Below, in pieces: positions 1 to 8,287 of a stretch of 15,628 nt of DNA; position 1 is the stretch's first letter; every line of letters begins with the position of its first letter. This stretch comes from SLJN01 sp964505385 (GTDB taxonomy: Bacteria > Bacteroidota > Rhodothermia > Balneolales > Natronogracilivirgulaceae), in contig CAZDIA010000053.1 in assembly GCA_964505385.1 (NCBI GenBank), positions 1-15,628 of the forward strand, in the 5' to 3' direction. The notes beneath the pieces were generated by a model, which ran no database searches, was not told the origin of the DNA, and saw only the letters and a program-made list of their open reading frames with translations. The position numbers and the translations under genes were made by a program.

Positions 1-61
1 TGTGCTACAACATGTTACAAGAATTGAAATTTAGATTAACCGGACACTACTGAAATCACTT

Positions 62-1737
62 ATGTATCAAAGCCGATTAAAAAAAGATCATAGTGTCATG
101 TTTTTTTGTGTTTTATGCGTTATTGTTTTTGATTATAAGCTCACCATTCGGGTTGGGCTCTGTAGCAGAATCAAATACGACTAAGTTTGATGATAACCTT
201 GAATTTGATCCGGGCAATGAAGAAGACCGAGAGGCATTATTCGACTACCTCGTTGAGATCACCATGGAACGTGATGCTTTCGCTTCATTAACCGAACACC
301 CTGTTTACCGCGAACATCCTGCCGGCATTGATGTGGTTGCTGAGATGAAGGAGCATAAAGATGATCTGATCGAAGCCGATAATGACAAAGACATGTGGCT
401 GGCGTTGTGGAAAATGTCCAACATTCGAAAAGACCGTCACCTGCGGGTATATGAAACCGATGACGGACTGGAAGTTCCCGAAGAGCTGCAGGAAGATCTT
501 CGCGCTCCGATCCGATTTCGTACCGATTACAGCGATGAGGAAGAGCGTTTCTTGTTTGTCCGCGACATGGGTACCGATATTGACGATTATGTAGATGAGG
601 TGCCGGAACCTGGTGACCGGCTGGTGTCGATCAATGGAACTGATGCAACCGAATACATTGAATCCTATCGCATCTGGCACCACGCCTCGATGGAAGACCC
701 GTACTGGTGGGAGGTGGCCAATGAAATCACCAGAACACGCGATCGCGTTCCGCATTCCAAATTTTATGATGAAGATCTCGAGGTTCTGCAATTGGGGCTC
801 CAGCGCGACGATGGAACCACCTATGAAATTGAACTTCCGTACTATGAACGGGGTGATGTAGAATGGCAGGGACTGGATGAGCGCGAATATCCGGGTTTTT
901 CCAAAGTTCCTGAGTTGGAAGGCGAGTATGAAGCTTTCCGAAATTTCTACGTCTCGGATGATCCCGACATTCCCGTAGTAATTCTCGATTGGGCGCGTTT
1001 CGACCGCGACCTGCTGGATGGTATGGTTACGCTGATGGATTATGCCGAAGAAAACGACCTGCTGGATCATCATGTCATAGTCGATGCTACCCGTTCAGGT
1101 GGCGGATCTAACGGTGCCTTCGTTTTGGCTCGCCTGCAGGATGAAATGTTTAAGACCACCGGTCATAACATGAAGGTCAGTGACCTCAGTGAGGAGTGGG
1201 TGAGAAATCGTCTGGAGAATTGGGAAGAAGATCCGCCTGATCCCGCAGAAGGTCAGAATCCGGTATACGAAAAAGAGTGGGCCGAAAAAGAAGCCATACC
1301 GGCATTTGAAAACGACAACTATTACACCCGCACCGTCCCGTTTAAAGGTGTCCAGCCTACGTGGGGTGATCGATTTATCAAACCTGCCGACCGCCACTTT
1401 ACCGGTGGAGTGACCGTTTGGCTAAACCCCCCAGGGCGGCTCTCATCTTGATCAGTTTGCCTCTCAGGTTGTTGACAACGATATCGGACACCTGATGGGT
1501 ATGCCGACCGGCGGATTCAGCAACTCCTGGCAGACCAGCGAAACGCTGAAATTCCCGACTACGGGCAAACCCATTGTGGATTATCAATGGTCAATGGGAC
1601 ATTCCATTCGCCCTAATGATGAGATTCTGCAGTATAACCCGGCACAGCCTCATGAATATATCCCGGTAACCAAGGATAACTATTTTAATTATTATCCAAT
1701 GATGCTGGATAAGACATTAGAGCGACTCGAACACTAA
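62..1737 (+). pseudogene. S41-like (C-terminal processing/tricorn-type) secreted peptidase, interrupted by frameshift
   Basis: The long open frame (GTG 93 to stop 1449-1451) has a hydrophobic N-terminus, a PDZ-like stretch (RLVSINGTDATEY, about residues 177-189) and the S41 signature DATRSGGGS (331-339). It stops at 1449, but the next frame continues the family sequence from about 1432 to 1737: QGGSHLDQF, then GHLMGMPTGGFS. This matches the S41 region around the nucleophile, so the likely catalytic Ser (codon 1441-1443) lies just past the break. Removing one C from the six-C run 1427-1432 gives LNPQGGSHLDQF and restores one frame. At the 5' end, ATG 62 followed by removal of one A from the seven-A run 79-85 would give MYQSRLKKIIVSCFF, a proper basic-hydrophobic signal peptide, whereas GTG 93 gives none of the basic residues. 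Both could be sequencing errors or real decay. The S41 assignment is firm at domain level; the substrate is unknown. Confidence 0.75.
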
Positions 1738-1883
1738 TAATACTAACTTAACTTCCTACAAAAGATATTTTAGTTAGTATAACTACTTCGAATTGCCGGA
1801 AGACTTGTTTCCCGTTAGTCGTTTCTCGTTTGACAAGACAAAAGACACATTATCTTATACATTCAGGTTTTATAGAAGTTCCT

Positions 1884-3236
1884 CTAACGCTTTTCAAACT
1901 CAACATCCTTGGCTCTTCCCGAACTTGCTTTTAATCCGTCGATATTGCCGTCATCGTCACGTGTAAATTCGAAATCCCAGCCCCCGATGCTGTAGGTGTC
2001 GCGATCCTCATAGCTCATTTTGCCTTCGGGTGAAATGTCACGATCCAGATACAGATCACCTTCACGGATTTCAATGGTATAATCCACATCCATATCGCTA
2101 TTATGATAGGTGCCGGTATACTCTTCGAGATAGGAGGCAAAGGAATCTTCAAGATATAAATCCGCAATCTGTCGCGTCAGGTCCGACGGGTTAATATTGC
2201 CGAGATTGCAAAAAACAGCTGTAGAAAAATGGTGATCGGGAAACCGGCGGTAATCCGCCCGGAATCCCATGAAAGAACCTCCGTGACCGTATCTTTTTTG
2301 TCCTTTGTATTCTTCTATATTCAGCGCAAATGCGTAATCGAGGGTATCTCCATCAGCAAGAACACCGGGTGTGTGCATGATCTCATCAAAATTCGGTGAC
2401 TCCTCAATTTGATTGTTATAGAAATTTTGATCCCATTTAATCATGTCCTCCACGGTGGTGTAAAGACCACCCGGTCCAACGCCTTCGAAGTTGCTGATAT
2501 AACTGACTCGGAATTCGTCTCCATCCCGTTGATAGCTTTTTGCGCGGCGCGGCACAATTAGATGGCGGTCATCATGAAAGTGAGTGTCCTCCATTCCGAG
2601 CGAGTCAAATATGTAAGTTTCAGTAAATTCCGGGAGCGTTTTTTCTGAGGCTTCTTTAATGATCTTATTCATCAGTGTATAGCCACTGTTGCTGTATAGG
2701 TATTCGGTGCCGGGTGTGAAGTTCAGCGTACTCTGGCTGCTGATCAACTCAACTTTATCATCCAGAGAGAGAACATTCTCTACATCAACTCCCGCAAGTG
2801 CCAGGATTGAGTATAGATCATATATCCCGCTGGTATGATAGACCAGATCTTTGACCCGGATCGGTTCGTCATAGTCCGGCATCTCATCAATGTACTCGTT
2901 TATGTTATCATCCAGTGAGATTTTGTCCATATCAGCTAAAATAGCTATAGCCGCGGCGGCAAACTGTTTGGATACCGACCCGATATAAAAAACCGTCTCG
3001 GGTTTATTCGGAATGCCGTGATCCAGGTTTGCTTCACCATATCCGTTTTTATAAATAATTTCATCTTCATGATATATCCCGACCGCGCAGCCGGGGGAAC
3101 CATCTTTATCCCATTGTTCAAAAATTTCGTCGATTTTATCAGATTCTATATCCGTGTTGACCTGAGCCCACAAAAATTGAGGCAGAAAACTTAATATTAG
3201 GATAGCGGAAGTAGCGATAAGGTATCGTTGGTACAT
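1884..3236 (-). CDS. Exported serine hydrolase, beta-lactamase class C/PBP-like
   Basis: This encodes a 450-residue exported protein of the beta-lactamase/transpeptidase-like family (esterase, D-Ala peptidase or related). Numbered from the ATG at 3236, the signal peptide is about residues 1-24 (ends FLWAQ). The nucleophile motif is SVSK (S87-K90), the second motif YSN (182-184), and HGG (319-321) stands for the third KTG-like motif. After about residue 365 comes a C-terminal domain beginning EEYTGTYH, a small beta-rich extension commonly seen in this family. The frame is open to a TTG at 3254, but ATG 3236 gives a better signal peptide, so it was preferred. All three catalytic motifs are intact, so it should be active. 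The substrate cannot be told from sequence; calling it an antibiotic-resistance enzyme would be unsupported. It stands alone and converges on the S41-like gene. Confidence 0.9.
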   Translation of the reverse strand: MYQRYLIATSAILILSFLPQFLWAQVNTDIESDKIDEIFEQWDKDGSPGCAVGIYHEDEIIYKNGYGEANLDHGIPNKPETVFYIGSVSKQFAAAAIAILADMDKISLDDNINEYIDEMPDYDEPIRVKDLVYHTSGIYDLYSILALAGVDVENVLSLDDKVELISSQSTLNFTPGTEYLYSNSGYTLMNKIIKEASEKTLPEFTETYIFDSLGMEDTHFHDDRHLIVPRRAKSYQRDGDEFRVSYISNFEGVGPGGLYTTVEDMIKWDQNFYNNQIEESPNFDEIMHTPGVLADGDTLDYAFALNIEEYKGQKRYGHGGSFMGFRADYRRFPDHHFSTAVFCNLGNINPSDLTRQIADLYLEDSFASYLEEYTGTYHNSDMDVDYTIEIREGDLYLDRDISPEGKMSYEDRDTYSIGGWDFEFTRDDDGNIDGLKASSGRAKDVEFEKR

Positions 3237-3436
3237 ATATCTGTGATCATTCAAAATTTATAGGTTCAAACGGAAAAGATGGGAAATATTAGTGAAAAAT
3301 CAGAGCTTAAATTATTTCACAACAGTTGAATTCGGATGATGATACAGGAGTCGCATGATCATCTTTGACGATGCTATTCAGCCACTGAATCAGTTGCAAA
3401 TGTGAGTTCTGATATATGATCAGTAAAGATGCCGAT

Positions 3437-4231
3437 TCATCTGCAAAGGCAAGGCGCTCTGATGTGGCGCAACTCTTCAAACCCACCTTTTTCAGCAGTA
3501 AATGAACCGACGATTTCGTAGCGTATGATATCAAGTTCATCTATTTCGGGAAAAGAATCTTTCATCAACTTCTCCATCGAAATTCCTGCTACAAGCATCC
3601 GGAATTCACCCTCTATATATTCTTCTGATACGTTATCAATGGTAAGGCTGCTTTCTAATGACAGAAAAGCTTTGGCCTTTCTCCCGAATCCCGACTCGGA
3701 ATAACTGGCAGACAATAAATCGCTGTTGTGATAACCCATCATTGATGTAGCAAATCCTTCTGAGCGCGAGTTTAAGTTGCGGCCGCCTCTTTGGTCCTGC
3801 ATCATTTCAGACCTGCGCTCCATCATCTCCAGCCAATCGTCCGTATCGATGGTGGGCTGAGTGAATTCGCCGGGTGTGAAGCTCGAGCCGGTGGGGAGTG
3901 TAAAGCTCAGATACGCGTAGTCTGAGTCGATATCATCTACATCTTCCGCATAGAGATGAATCTGGTTTATATCAGGCAGGTCTCTACCAGACCTCTCTTC
4001 AAACATCTCTTGCATTCGTTCTGAGTAGAATCTGTTGCCCCACAATGCAATACTTTCATCTATCCTGATTTCATCCACCGATTCGTCTGAAACTTTAGAG
4101 ATGGGCTGCCCCTCCTCATCATAAAGATGATAGTTGAATGAAGGCTCTTTATTAATTTCGGCGTCATTACCCTGATCGCACGCAAGTAACGCGAATGTCA
4201 GCATCACAAAACCAAAAACCATCCTTTTCAT
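3437..4231 (-). CDS. Putative lipoprotein of unknown function
   Basis: A 264-residue protein from ATG 4231. The N-terminus MKRMVFGFVMLTFALLACDQ has a basic start, a hydrophobic core and a lipobox (ALLAC, Cys18), so it is probably lipidated and envelope-anchored. The mature protein is acidic, and its middle (about residues 131-165) is rich in Met, Arg and Glu, including EMMERRSEMM. I recognise no family. The last ~13 residues (ELRHIRAPCLCR) are unlike the rest in composition, and another minus-strand frame is open across the end (3307-3540), so a 3' frameshift or truncation is possible but unproven. The gene upstream on the same strand is the beta-barrel at 4461-4949, separated by a region holding an 80-bp palindrome, so the two are probably not tightly co-transcribed. 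Confidence 0.65.
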   Translation of the reverse strand: MKRMVFGFVMLTFALLACDQGNDAEINKEPSFNYHLYDEEGQPISKVSDESVDEIRIDESIALWGNRFYSERMQEMFEERSGRDLPDINQIHLYAEDVDDIDSDYAYLSFTLPTGSSFTPGEFTQPTIDTDDWLEMMERRSEMMQDQRGGRNLNSRSEGFATSMMGYHNSDLLSASYSESGFGRKAKAFLSLESSLTIDNVSEEYIEGEFRMLVAGISMEKLMKDSFPEIDELDIIRYEIVGSFTAEKGGFEELRHIRAPCLCR

Positions 4232-4314
4232 AACCAGCTCCGCTTGATTGTTAGCAGGAAATATTTAATGACTGTTTAAAGATAATAATAAAAGATCAGA
4301 ATATCTTTACATGT

Positions 4315-4394
4315 ATTTAATCTACCATATACTTGGATCAAGCAACTTGTTTTAAATTAGTAAGTTGCTTGATCTATGTTATGATAGATTAAAT
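4315..4394. repeat. 80-bp imperfect palindrome (long hairpin)
   Basis: The inner arms are perfect 13-mers, GATCAAGCAACTT (4336-4348) and AAGTTGCTTGATC (4362-4374), around a 13-nt loop. After a short mismatched stretch (4330-4335 against 4375-4379) the outer arms pair again at 14 of 15 positions: ATTTAATCTACCATA (4315-4329) with TATGATAGATTAAAT (4380-4394). It lies between the end of the beta-barrel gene and the start of the lipoprotein gene, both on the minus strand. There is no T-run after it on the minus strand, so it is not a standard intrinsic terminator. It could be a transcript-stabilising hairpin, a processing site or a small MITE/REP-like element. No target-site duplication was seen. 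Confidence 0.8.
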
Positions 4395-4460
4395 AGAATG
4401 GTTGAAGTTTATGATATGATGTTCACAAACGAAGCCTGGAAATAGTTTTATAAAGCCTTC

Positions 4461-4949
4461 TTAAAAGTAAAAGCGAAAGCCGGCTACGCTGTCTAAGTGT
4501 AGGTTTGAGCTGGGGGTTAAATCAAGCAACGGAGCTATTTCAACGAAGACCTCAAATGGATTATCTTCAAATTCATAGTTGAGGCCGAATGGAACACGGA
4601 CTCCCACTCGATCACTTCGATCTGCACCTCTGGATAAAAGGCGTCCTCCGATGCCGTAATATCCCGCTAACGTACCAACATTAGCAGTAATAAAATCATA
4701 ATTATACCGGGTGTAATCTACATGAATATGTAAATTAGTACCCGCAAACCGATATGTTGACCAGGCAAGGCCAGCGTGAAGTGCATTGCTGCGTCCCATC
4801 CAGATTTTCGCAGACAGACCTGTTGGAGAACCGGCCATAACTCCGACTCCGAAATTGCCACCTTCATTGTTTTGCGCTTTAGTCTCACTAAGATTAACGG
4901 CAAACAAAAAGAGTAATGTGGTTGCGAGTATTGTTATAGTTTTGTGCAT
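4461..4949 (-). CDS. Small outer-membrane beta-barrel protein
   Basis: A 162-residue exported protein. The frame opens at TTG 4955, but ATG 4949 gives the signal peptide MHKTITILATTLLFLFAVNL...KAQ and is preferred. The mature part has alternating hydrophobic/polar strands with Gly and aromatic residues: GVGVMAGSPTGLSAKIW, then LHIHVDYTRYNYDF, YYGIGGRLL and VGVRVPFGLNYEF. It ends in GFRFYF with a terminal Phe, the classical signal for outer-membrane barrel insertion. It resembles small 8-stranded barrels annotated as hypothetical (DUF3996-like) proteins in Bacteroidota; this is from memory and not searched. Function is unknown; it may be structural or a minor porin-like protein. It diverges from the glycosyltransferase operon across a ~320-bp intergenic region. 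Confidence 0.75.
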   Translation of the reverse strand: MHKTITILATTLLFLFAVNLSETKAQNNEGGNFGVGVMAGSPTGLSAKIWMGRSNALHAGLAWSTYRFAGTNLHIHVDYTRYNYDFITANVGTLAGYYGIGGRLLSRGADRSDRVGVRVPFGLNYEFEDNPFEVFVEIAPLLDLTPSSNLHLDSVAGFRFYF

Positions 4950-5273
4950 GGTCAATTGAAAGGTTGGTTAAAAATTGCTTAATTGCAGTGTTTGGTGTTT
5001 TTAAAGTGTGTATTTCCTGTAACACATTGAGTATCAAAATAACTAATCTAAAAGCAAAATATATACAAGATCAATACATATGACAGCTATTATCGGGTAT
5101 TGACAAGAAATTGTGTTTTATTTGTTGCATAAGCAGGGCATTCGGAACTTCGGATTACTTGTATTAATGTCATCGTTAAGTCATCTGAACATGGTTTGAT
5201 ATCATAGATTTTAATTAAATCAGTTAGTATTCTGAGAAGAGAACAAGGGGAAAGTAAACCAGCAGACCGTATT
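4950..5273. other. Divergent intergenic region (~320 bp)
   Basis: This A/T-rich region separates the divergent beta-barrel (minus) and glycosyltransferase (plus) genes, so it must hold both promoters. A TTGACA hexamer occurs at about 5099-5104 on the plus strand, but no convincing -10 box sits at the right distance. Near 5206-5220 there is an imperfect A/T palindrome (GATTTTAATTAAATC). No credible gene or RNA was seen. Confidence 0.5.
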
Positions 5274-5900
5274 ATGGAGGAAAAAAAAGACAATGCACTC
5301 ATCATCTTCCTGAAAAACCCGGAAGAAGGCTACGTAAAGACGAGGCTCGCATCTCAAATAGGTGATGCTGAAGCCCTGTCTGTTTATCATCAACTGCTTG
5401 AGCATACCCGTAATGTTGCTCTGGAGTGCGGGGCGGATTTGCATCTTTTTTACAGCGATTTTATCGATGAGGAGGATAAATGGCCTGGAACCGATTTTAC
5501 CAAACACCGCCAGATGGGAAATACTCTTGGCGAAAAGATGCTGAACGCCTTTGAAACAATTGCGGAACAAGGATATGAAAAGATGGTTATAATCGGTAGT
5601 GACTGCCCTGAAATTACACCCCGGATTATTAATGATGCTTTTTCACGGCTCAATGAATATGATGTGGTAATCGGACCCGCAATGGATGGCGGTTATTATC
5701 TGCTGGGGATGAATGTCGTTTATGAACAGCTGTTCGGAGGAATTGATTGGAGCAGTGAACATGTTTTCGACCAAACGATATATGTTATGCAGCAAGAGGG
5801 CATTATCTGGTATGAAATGCCTATTCTGAGCGATGTGGATACCGAAGATGATCTGCCTAAAATGAGAAAGATAAGCGGACAAGCTAAGGTATCTGAATAA
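5274..5900 (+). CDS. TIGR04282-family (DUF2064) nucleotidyl/glycosyltransferase
   Basis: A 208-residue cytosolic protein with a GT-A/nucleotidyltransferase-like fold. Family motifs are present in order: FLKNPEEGYVKTRLA (12-26, the nucleotide-binding N-terminus), GSDCP (108-112, the metal/nucleotide Asp), GPAMDGGYYLLG (134-145), WSSEHVFDQT (159-168) and DVDTEDDL (187-194). Length is normal for the family. It lies 7 nt ahead of a TIGR04283 glycosyltransferase, a pairing seen in many genomes. The family name mentions arsenosugar biosynthesis, but no arsenic methyltransferase or radical SAM partner is in the window, so the product here is unknown; a lipid or glycolipid intermediate is as likely. 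The start is ATG 5274; a purine-rich AAGGGGAAAG lies about 20 nt upstream, too far to be a good ribosome binding site. Confidence 0.88.
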   Translation: MEEKKDNALIIFLKNPEEGYVKTRLASQIGDAEALSVYHQLLEHTRNVALECGADLHLFYSDFIDEEDKWPGTDFTKHRQMGNTLGEKMLNAFETIAEQGYEKMVIIGSDCPEITPRIINDAFSRLNEYDVVIGPAMDGGYYLLGMNVVYEQLFGGIDWSSEHVFDQTIYVMQQEGIIWYEMPILSDVDTEDDLPKMRKISGQAKVSE

Positions 5901-5907
5901 AAATCCC

Positions 5908-6597
5908 ATGATTTCTGTGATCATTCCGGCACTCAATGAAGAGGCAACTATCGGTAAACTGGTTTCTTTCCTTTCTTCGGATCCGGAGTCGAAACAGTGG
6001 ATTACTGAAATTTTGGTGGTTGACGGTGGCTCTGATGACGAAACCCGGAATAAAGCTAAGGACGCGGGTGCCAACCTCATAAACTCTGAGCCGGGTCGCG
6101 CTCGGCAGATGAACCGGGGTGCCGAATTAGCTTCAGGCAGTATCCTTTATTTTCTTCATGCTGACACGTTTCCTCCTGCCGGATTTGCGCGTAAAATAAT
6201 TAATGCGATTGATTCAGGCTTCCGGGCCGGGTGTTTTCAACTTGCATTTGACACCGATCATCCACTGATGCGCTTTTACGGTTGGTGCACCCGTTTTGAT
6301 TTGTCCTGGTTTCGTTTTGGCGATCAGAGTTTGTTCATTACCCGTGATGATTTCGAGCAAAACGGAGGTTTTGACAGCCGGTTAATGGTGATGGAGGATA
6401 ATGAATTCATCCGGCGAATAAAAAAGCATATACCGTTTAAGGTTTTGGAGGACAGAGTGATCACCTCATCGCGCAAATATCATGAGGTAGGAGTTGTTAA
6501 ATTACAGCTTCTGTTTACAAGTATTGTAATCCTATATGAAATCGGCGTCTCTCAGAAGGTTTTGGCGGATTGGTACAAAACCGTGACAAGCTGGTGA
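5908..6597 (+). CDS. TIGR04283-family glycosyltransferase (GT2-like)
   Basis: A 229-residue family 2-type glycosyltransferase. It shows IIPALNEE (5-12) and VVDGGSDD (37-44), the nucleotide-sugar binding strand and loop; GRARQMN (63-69), typical of this subfamily; LHADT (83-87), the DXD-like metal site; and FGDQ (137-140) with MEDNEF (162-167), the acceptor/catalytic region. A hydrophobic stretch near the C-terminus (about 199-212) may be membrane-associated. It is translated from ATG 5908, seven bases after the stop of the preceding TIGR04282 gene, so the two form an operon and probably act in one pathway. Transcription ends at the hairpin 6609-6641. The sugar donor and acceptor are not determinable from sequence. 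Confidence 0.9.
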   Translation: MISVIIPALNEEATIGKLVSFLSSDPESKQWITEILVVDGGSDDETRNKAKDAGANLINSEPGRARQMNRGAELASGSILYFLHADTFPPAGFARKIINAIDSGFRAGCFQLAFDTDHPLMRFYGWCTRFDLSWFRFGDQSLFITRDDFEQNGGFDSRLMVMEDNEFIRRIKKHIPFKVLEDRVITSSRKYHEVGVVKLQLLFTSIVILYEIGVSQKVLADWYKTVTSW

Positions 6598-6604
6598 CGG
6601 ACAT

Positions 6605-6641
6605 AAAAAAAGCGGGTGTTAGCCGTTGTAACACCCGCTTT
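6605..6641. terminator. Bidirectional rho-independent terminator
   Basis: A perfect 13-bp stem AAAGCGGGTGTTA (6609-6621) / TAACACCCGCTTT (6629-6641) encloses a 7-nt loop. A run of seven A (6605-6611) on the left becomes a T-run on the minus strand, giving a textbook terminator for secG; in the plus direction it ends with TTTA and serves the glycosyltransferase operon, whose stop codon is just upstream. Confidence 0.9.
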
Positions 6642-6667
6642 AAAATTCGAATGGTGAATCAAGTTAT

Positions 6668-7114
6668 TTACTCGCCGTCCCCGGGATCAACTTCAAGATC
6701 GGGGGCATCACCACCATCGCCACCTTCGGGAACAGGCTGTGCTTCAGGTTCGCCATCACCTTCGCCTTCCTGAAACGGTTCAGCGCCCTCGGTTCCGGGC
6801 TCCATAGGTGGCGGAGCTTCACCTGGCATTTCCGCACCATGTTGTTGAATGGCGCTTCCTTGAGTGTCGTGGTCAATAAAAAAGTTGGCAAGTACACTCA
6901 AAGTCAGAAACAGCGCGGCAAGTACGGCTGTGGTTTTCGACAGGAAGTCGGCAGTGCGACGGGAGCCCATCATATTGTTGCCGCCGCCACCGGCGAGACC
7001 GCCGCCGATACCACCGGTCATGCCGGGAGCCTGCCCGCGTTGCAGAAGGACGACGATTACCATCAGAATACTGATGAGTGTGATAAAAACTACGATTGTG
7101 GTGTATAGAACCAT
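6668..7114 (-). CDS. secG: Preprotein translocase subunit SecG with long acidic tail
   Basis: SecG is the small accessory subunit of the SecYEG protein-export channel in the inner membrane. The 148-residue product has TM1 (about 4-24, followed by VVLLQRGQAPGMTGG, the conserved SecG cytoplasmic loop start), a Gly-rich loop with NNMMGSRRTADFLSK (46-60), and TM2 (about 61-80). These match SecG well. After about residue 85 comes a ~60-residue tail rich in Pro, Glu, Gly and Asp (EGEGDGEPEAQPVPEGG), which makes the protein clearly longer than typical SecG (roughly 75-115). The tail is probably disordered. The start is ATG 7114; the gene diverges from the MscS-type channel and ends at the shared terminator 6605-6641. 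Confidence 0.93.
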   Translation of the reverse strand: MVLYTTIVVFITLISILMVIVVLLQRGQAPGMTGGIGGGLAGGGGNNMMGSRRTADFLSKTTAVLAALFLTLSVLANFFIDHDTQGSAIQQHGAEMPGEAPPPMEPGTEGAEPFQEGEGDGEPEAQPVPEGGDGGDAPDLEVDPGDGE

Positions 7115-7229
7115 AATTCAAATTTCTTTTAGGTTGAAGCAACTAAAAATAGGTATTATTTAGCTGACAGACAATCAAAGTATTTATATTATCAACGATA
7201 CAATTCCTAAAACCTGACCCGCAAATTTT

Positions 7230-8201
7230 ATGGCTCAGCAATATCTGTATCTCGAAGAATTTATCGATGTGGTAGCAGAAACGGTTAACATGCCGGAAGA
7301 ATTACTCAGTAGGGTGATGATTTCATTGGCAGTAATTTTTGTGCTGCTTGTTGTCCGCTTTGTGATTCTGCGCATTGTGTATCGCAATGTTGAAGATGTG
7401 AGTCTGCATTACAAATGGAAAAAAAATCTGACTTATGTCGTGGGATTCATTGCCTTAATCGTCGTTGGCCGGGTTTGGTTTGAGGGATTCCAGTCGTTTG
7501 CCACTATTCTGGGTTTAGTTTCAGCTGGGTTGGTAATTGCTTTACGGGATTCAGTAAACGACTTAGCAGGATGGGTTTATGTAATGTCCAGAAAACCGTT
7601 TGATATCGGTGACCGTATCCAGGTCGGAGAACACAGGGGTGATGTTGTTGATAAAAGGCTTTTTAAATTTACAATCATGGAAATCGGTAACTGGGTGGAT
7701 GCCGACCAAAGTACCGGTAGAGTGATTCATATTCCGAACCAGAAGATCCTCAACGAGTCAATTTCAAACTATACCGCCGATTTTGAATTTATCTGGCATG
7801 AAATCAGGGTAAACCTGACTTTTGAAAGTGATTGGGAGAAGGCCAAAGAGCAACTGAAAGAAATTGCAGAGGCCCATTCCAAAAATGTTAAATCAGAAGC
7901 AGGAAGGCAGTTAAGAAAGGCAGCTAAAAGCTATATGATTGTGTATAGATATTTAACTCCAACTGTTTATACCAGAGTAGAGGAGTATGGAATCAGCTTG
8001 ACTGTGCGATATCTGACCAATCCCAGAACTCGCAGGGGGACCGAAGAAAAAATTTGGGAAGATATCCTTCGCAGGTTCCGGAAAGAGCGAAATATCGAGT
8101 TTGCTTTTCCAACTACCCGTATGTTTTTGCGTGGTGAAGAAGGCGCTGTCATTCCGGGCAGGCAGCAGAATCGGGGTGATGAAAACCGGCTGGAGCAGTA
8201 A
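7230..8201 (+). CDS. Small-conductance mechanosensitive channel, MscS family
   Basis: A 323-residue inner-membrane channel that would open under membrane tension and release solutes on osmotic downshock. Three membrane segments are visible: about 27-50, 66-84 and 88-118. The last is the pore helix, rich in Gly and Ala (ILGLVSAGLVIALRDSVNDLAGW), and runs into the MscS beta-domain signature KPFDIGDRI (122-130), followed by VIHIPNQKIL (165-174). The C-terminal cytoplasmic part (about 185-300) is charged and ends in a disordered tail. There is a roughly 25-residue N-terminal extension before TM1 and no large periplasmic domain, so it belongs to the short MscS-like group. It is likely a single-gene unit; it converges on tspO. 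Confidence 0.92.
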   Translation: MAQQYLYLEEFIDVVAETVNMPEELLSRVMISLAVIFVLLVVRFVILRIVYRNVEDVSLHYKWKKNLTYVVGFIALIVVGRVWFEGFQSFATILGLVSAGLVIALRDSVNDLAGWVYVMSRKPFDIGDRIQVGEHRGDVVDKRLFKFTIMEIGNWVDADQSTGRVIHIPNQKILNESISNYTADFEFIWHEIRVNLTFESDWEKAKEQLKEIAEAHSKNVKSEAGRQLRKAAKSYMIVYRYLTPTVYTRVEEYGISLTVRYLTNPRTRRGTEEKIWEDILRRFRKERNIEFAFPTTRMFLRGEEGAVIPGRQQNRGDENRLEQ

Positions 8202-8287
8202 TGGCTACTATCCGTTTAGCGGCTAACGATTTGAAAATTGCAACATGAAGCATAAAACGCCACCGGTTGACAGGCGGGTGTGAAGGT

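Noticed and set aside
1740..1780. 9-bp inverted repeat ATACTAACT/AGTTAGTAT between the convergent S41-like and serine hydrolase genes
   Set aside because: The stem is A/T-rich with a 23-nt loop and no T-tract; too weak to call a terminator.
1884..3236. Calling the serine hydrolase a beta-lactamase resistance gene
   Set aside because: The motifs define the broad class C/PBP-like fold only; many members are esterases or peptidases.
3307..3540. Minus-strand ORF overlapping the end of the lipoprotein gene
   Set aside because: No recognisable domain or signal; the composition looks like an out-of-frame shadow, although it might be the true 3' frame if the lipoprotein is frameshifted.
5450..6080. 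Reverse-strand ORFs under the glycosyltransferase genes
   Set aside because: Antisense shadows of strongly conserved plus-strand genes, with no domain of their own.
8255..8285. Possible terminator between the convergent MscS and tspO genes (CGCC/GGCG followed by TTTT on the minus strand)
   Set aside because: Only a 4-bp stem with an 11-nt loop; not convincing.
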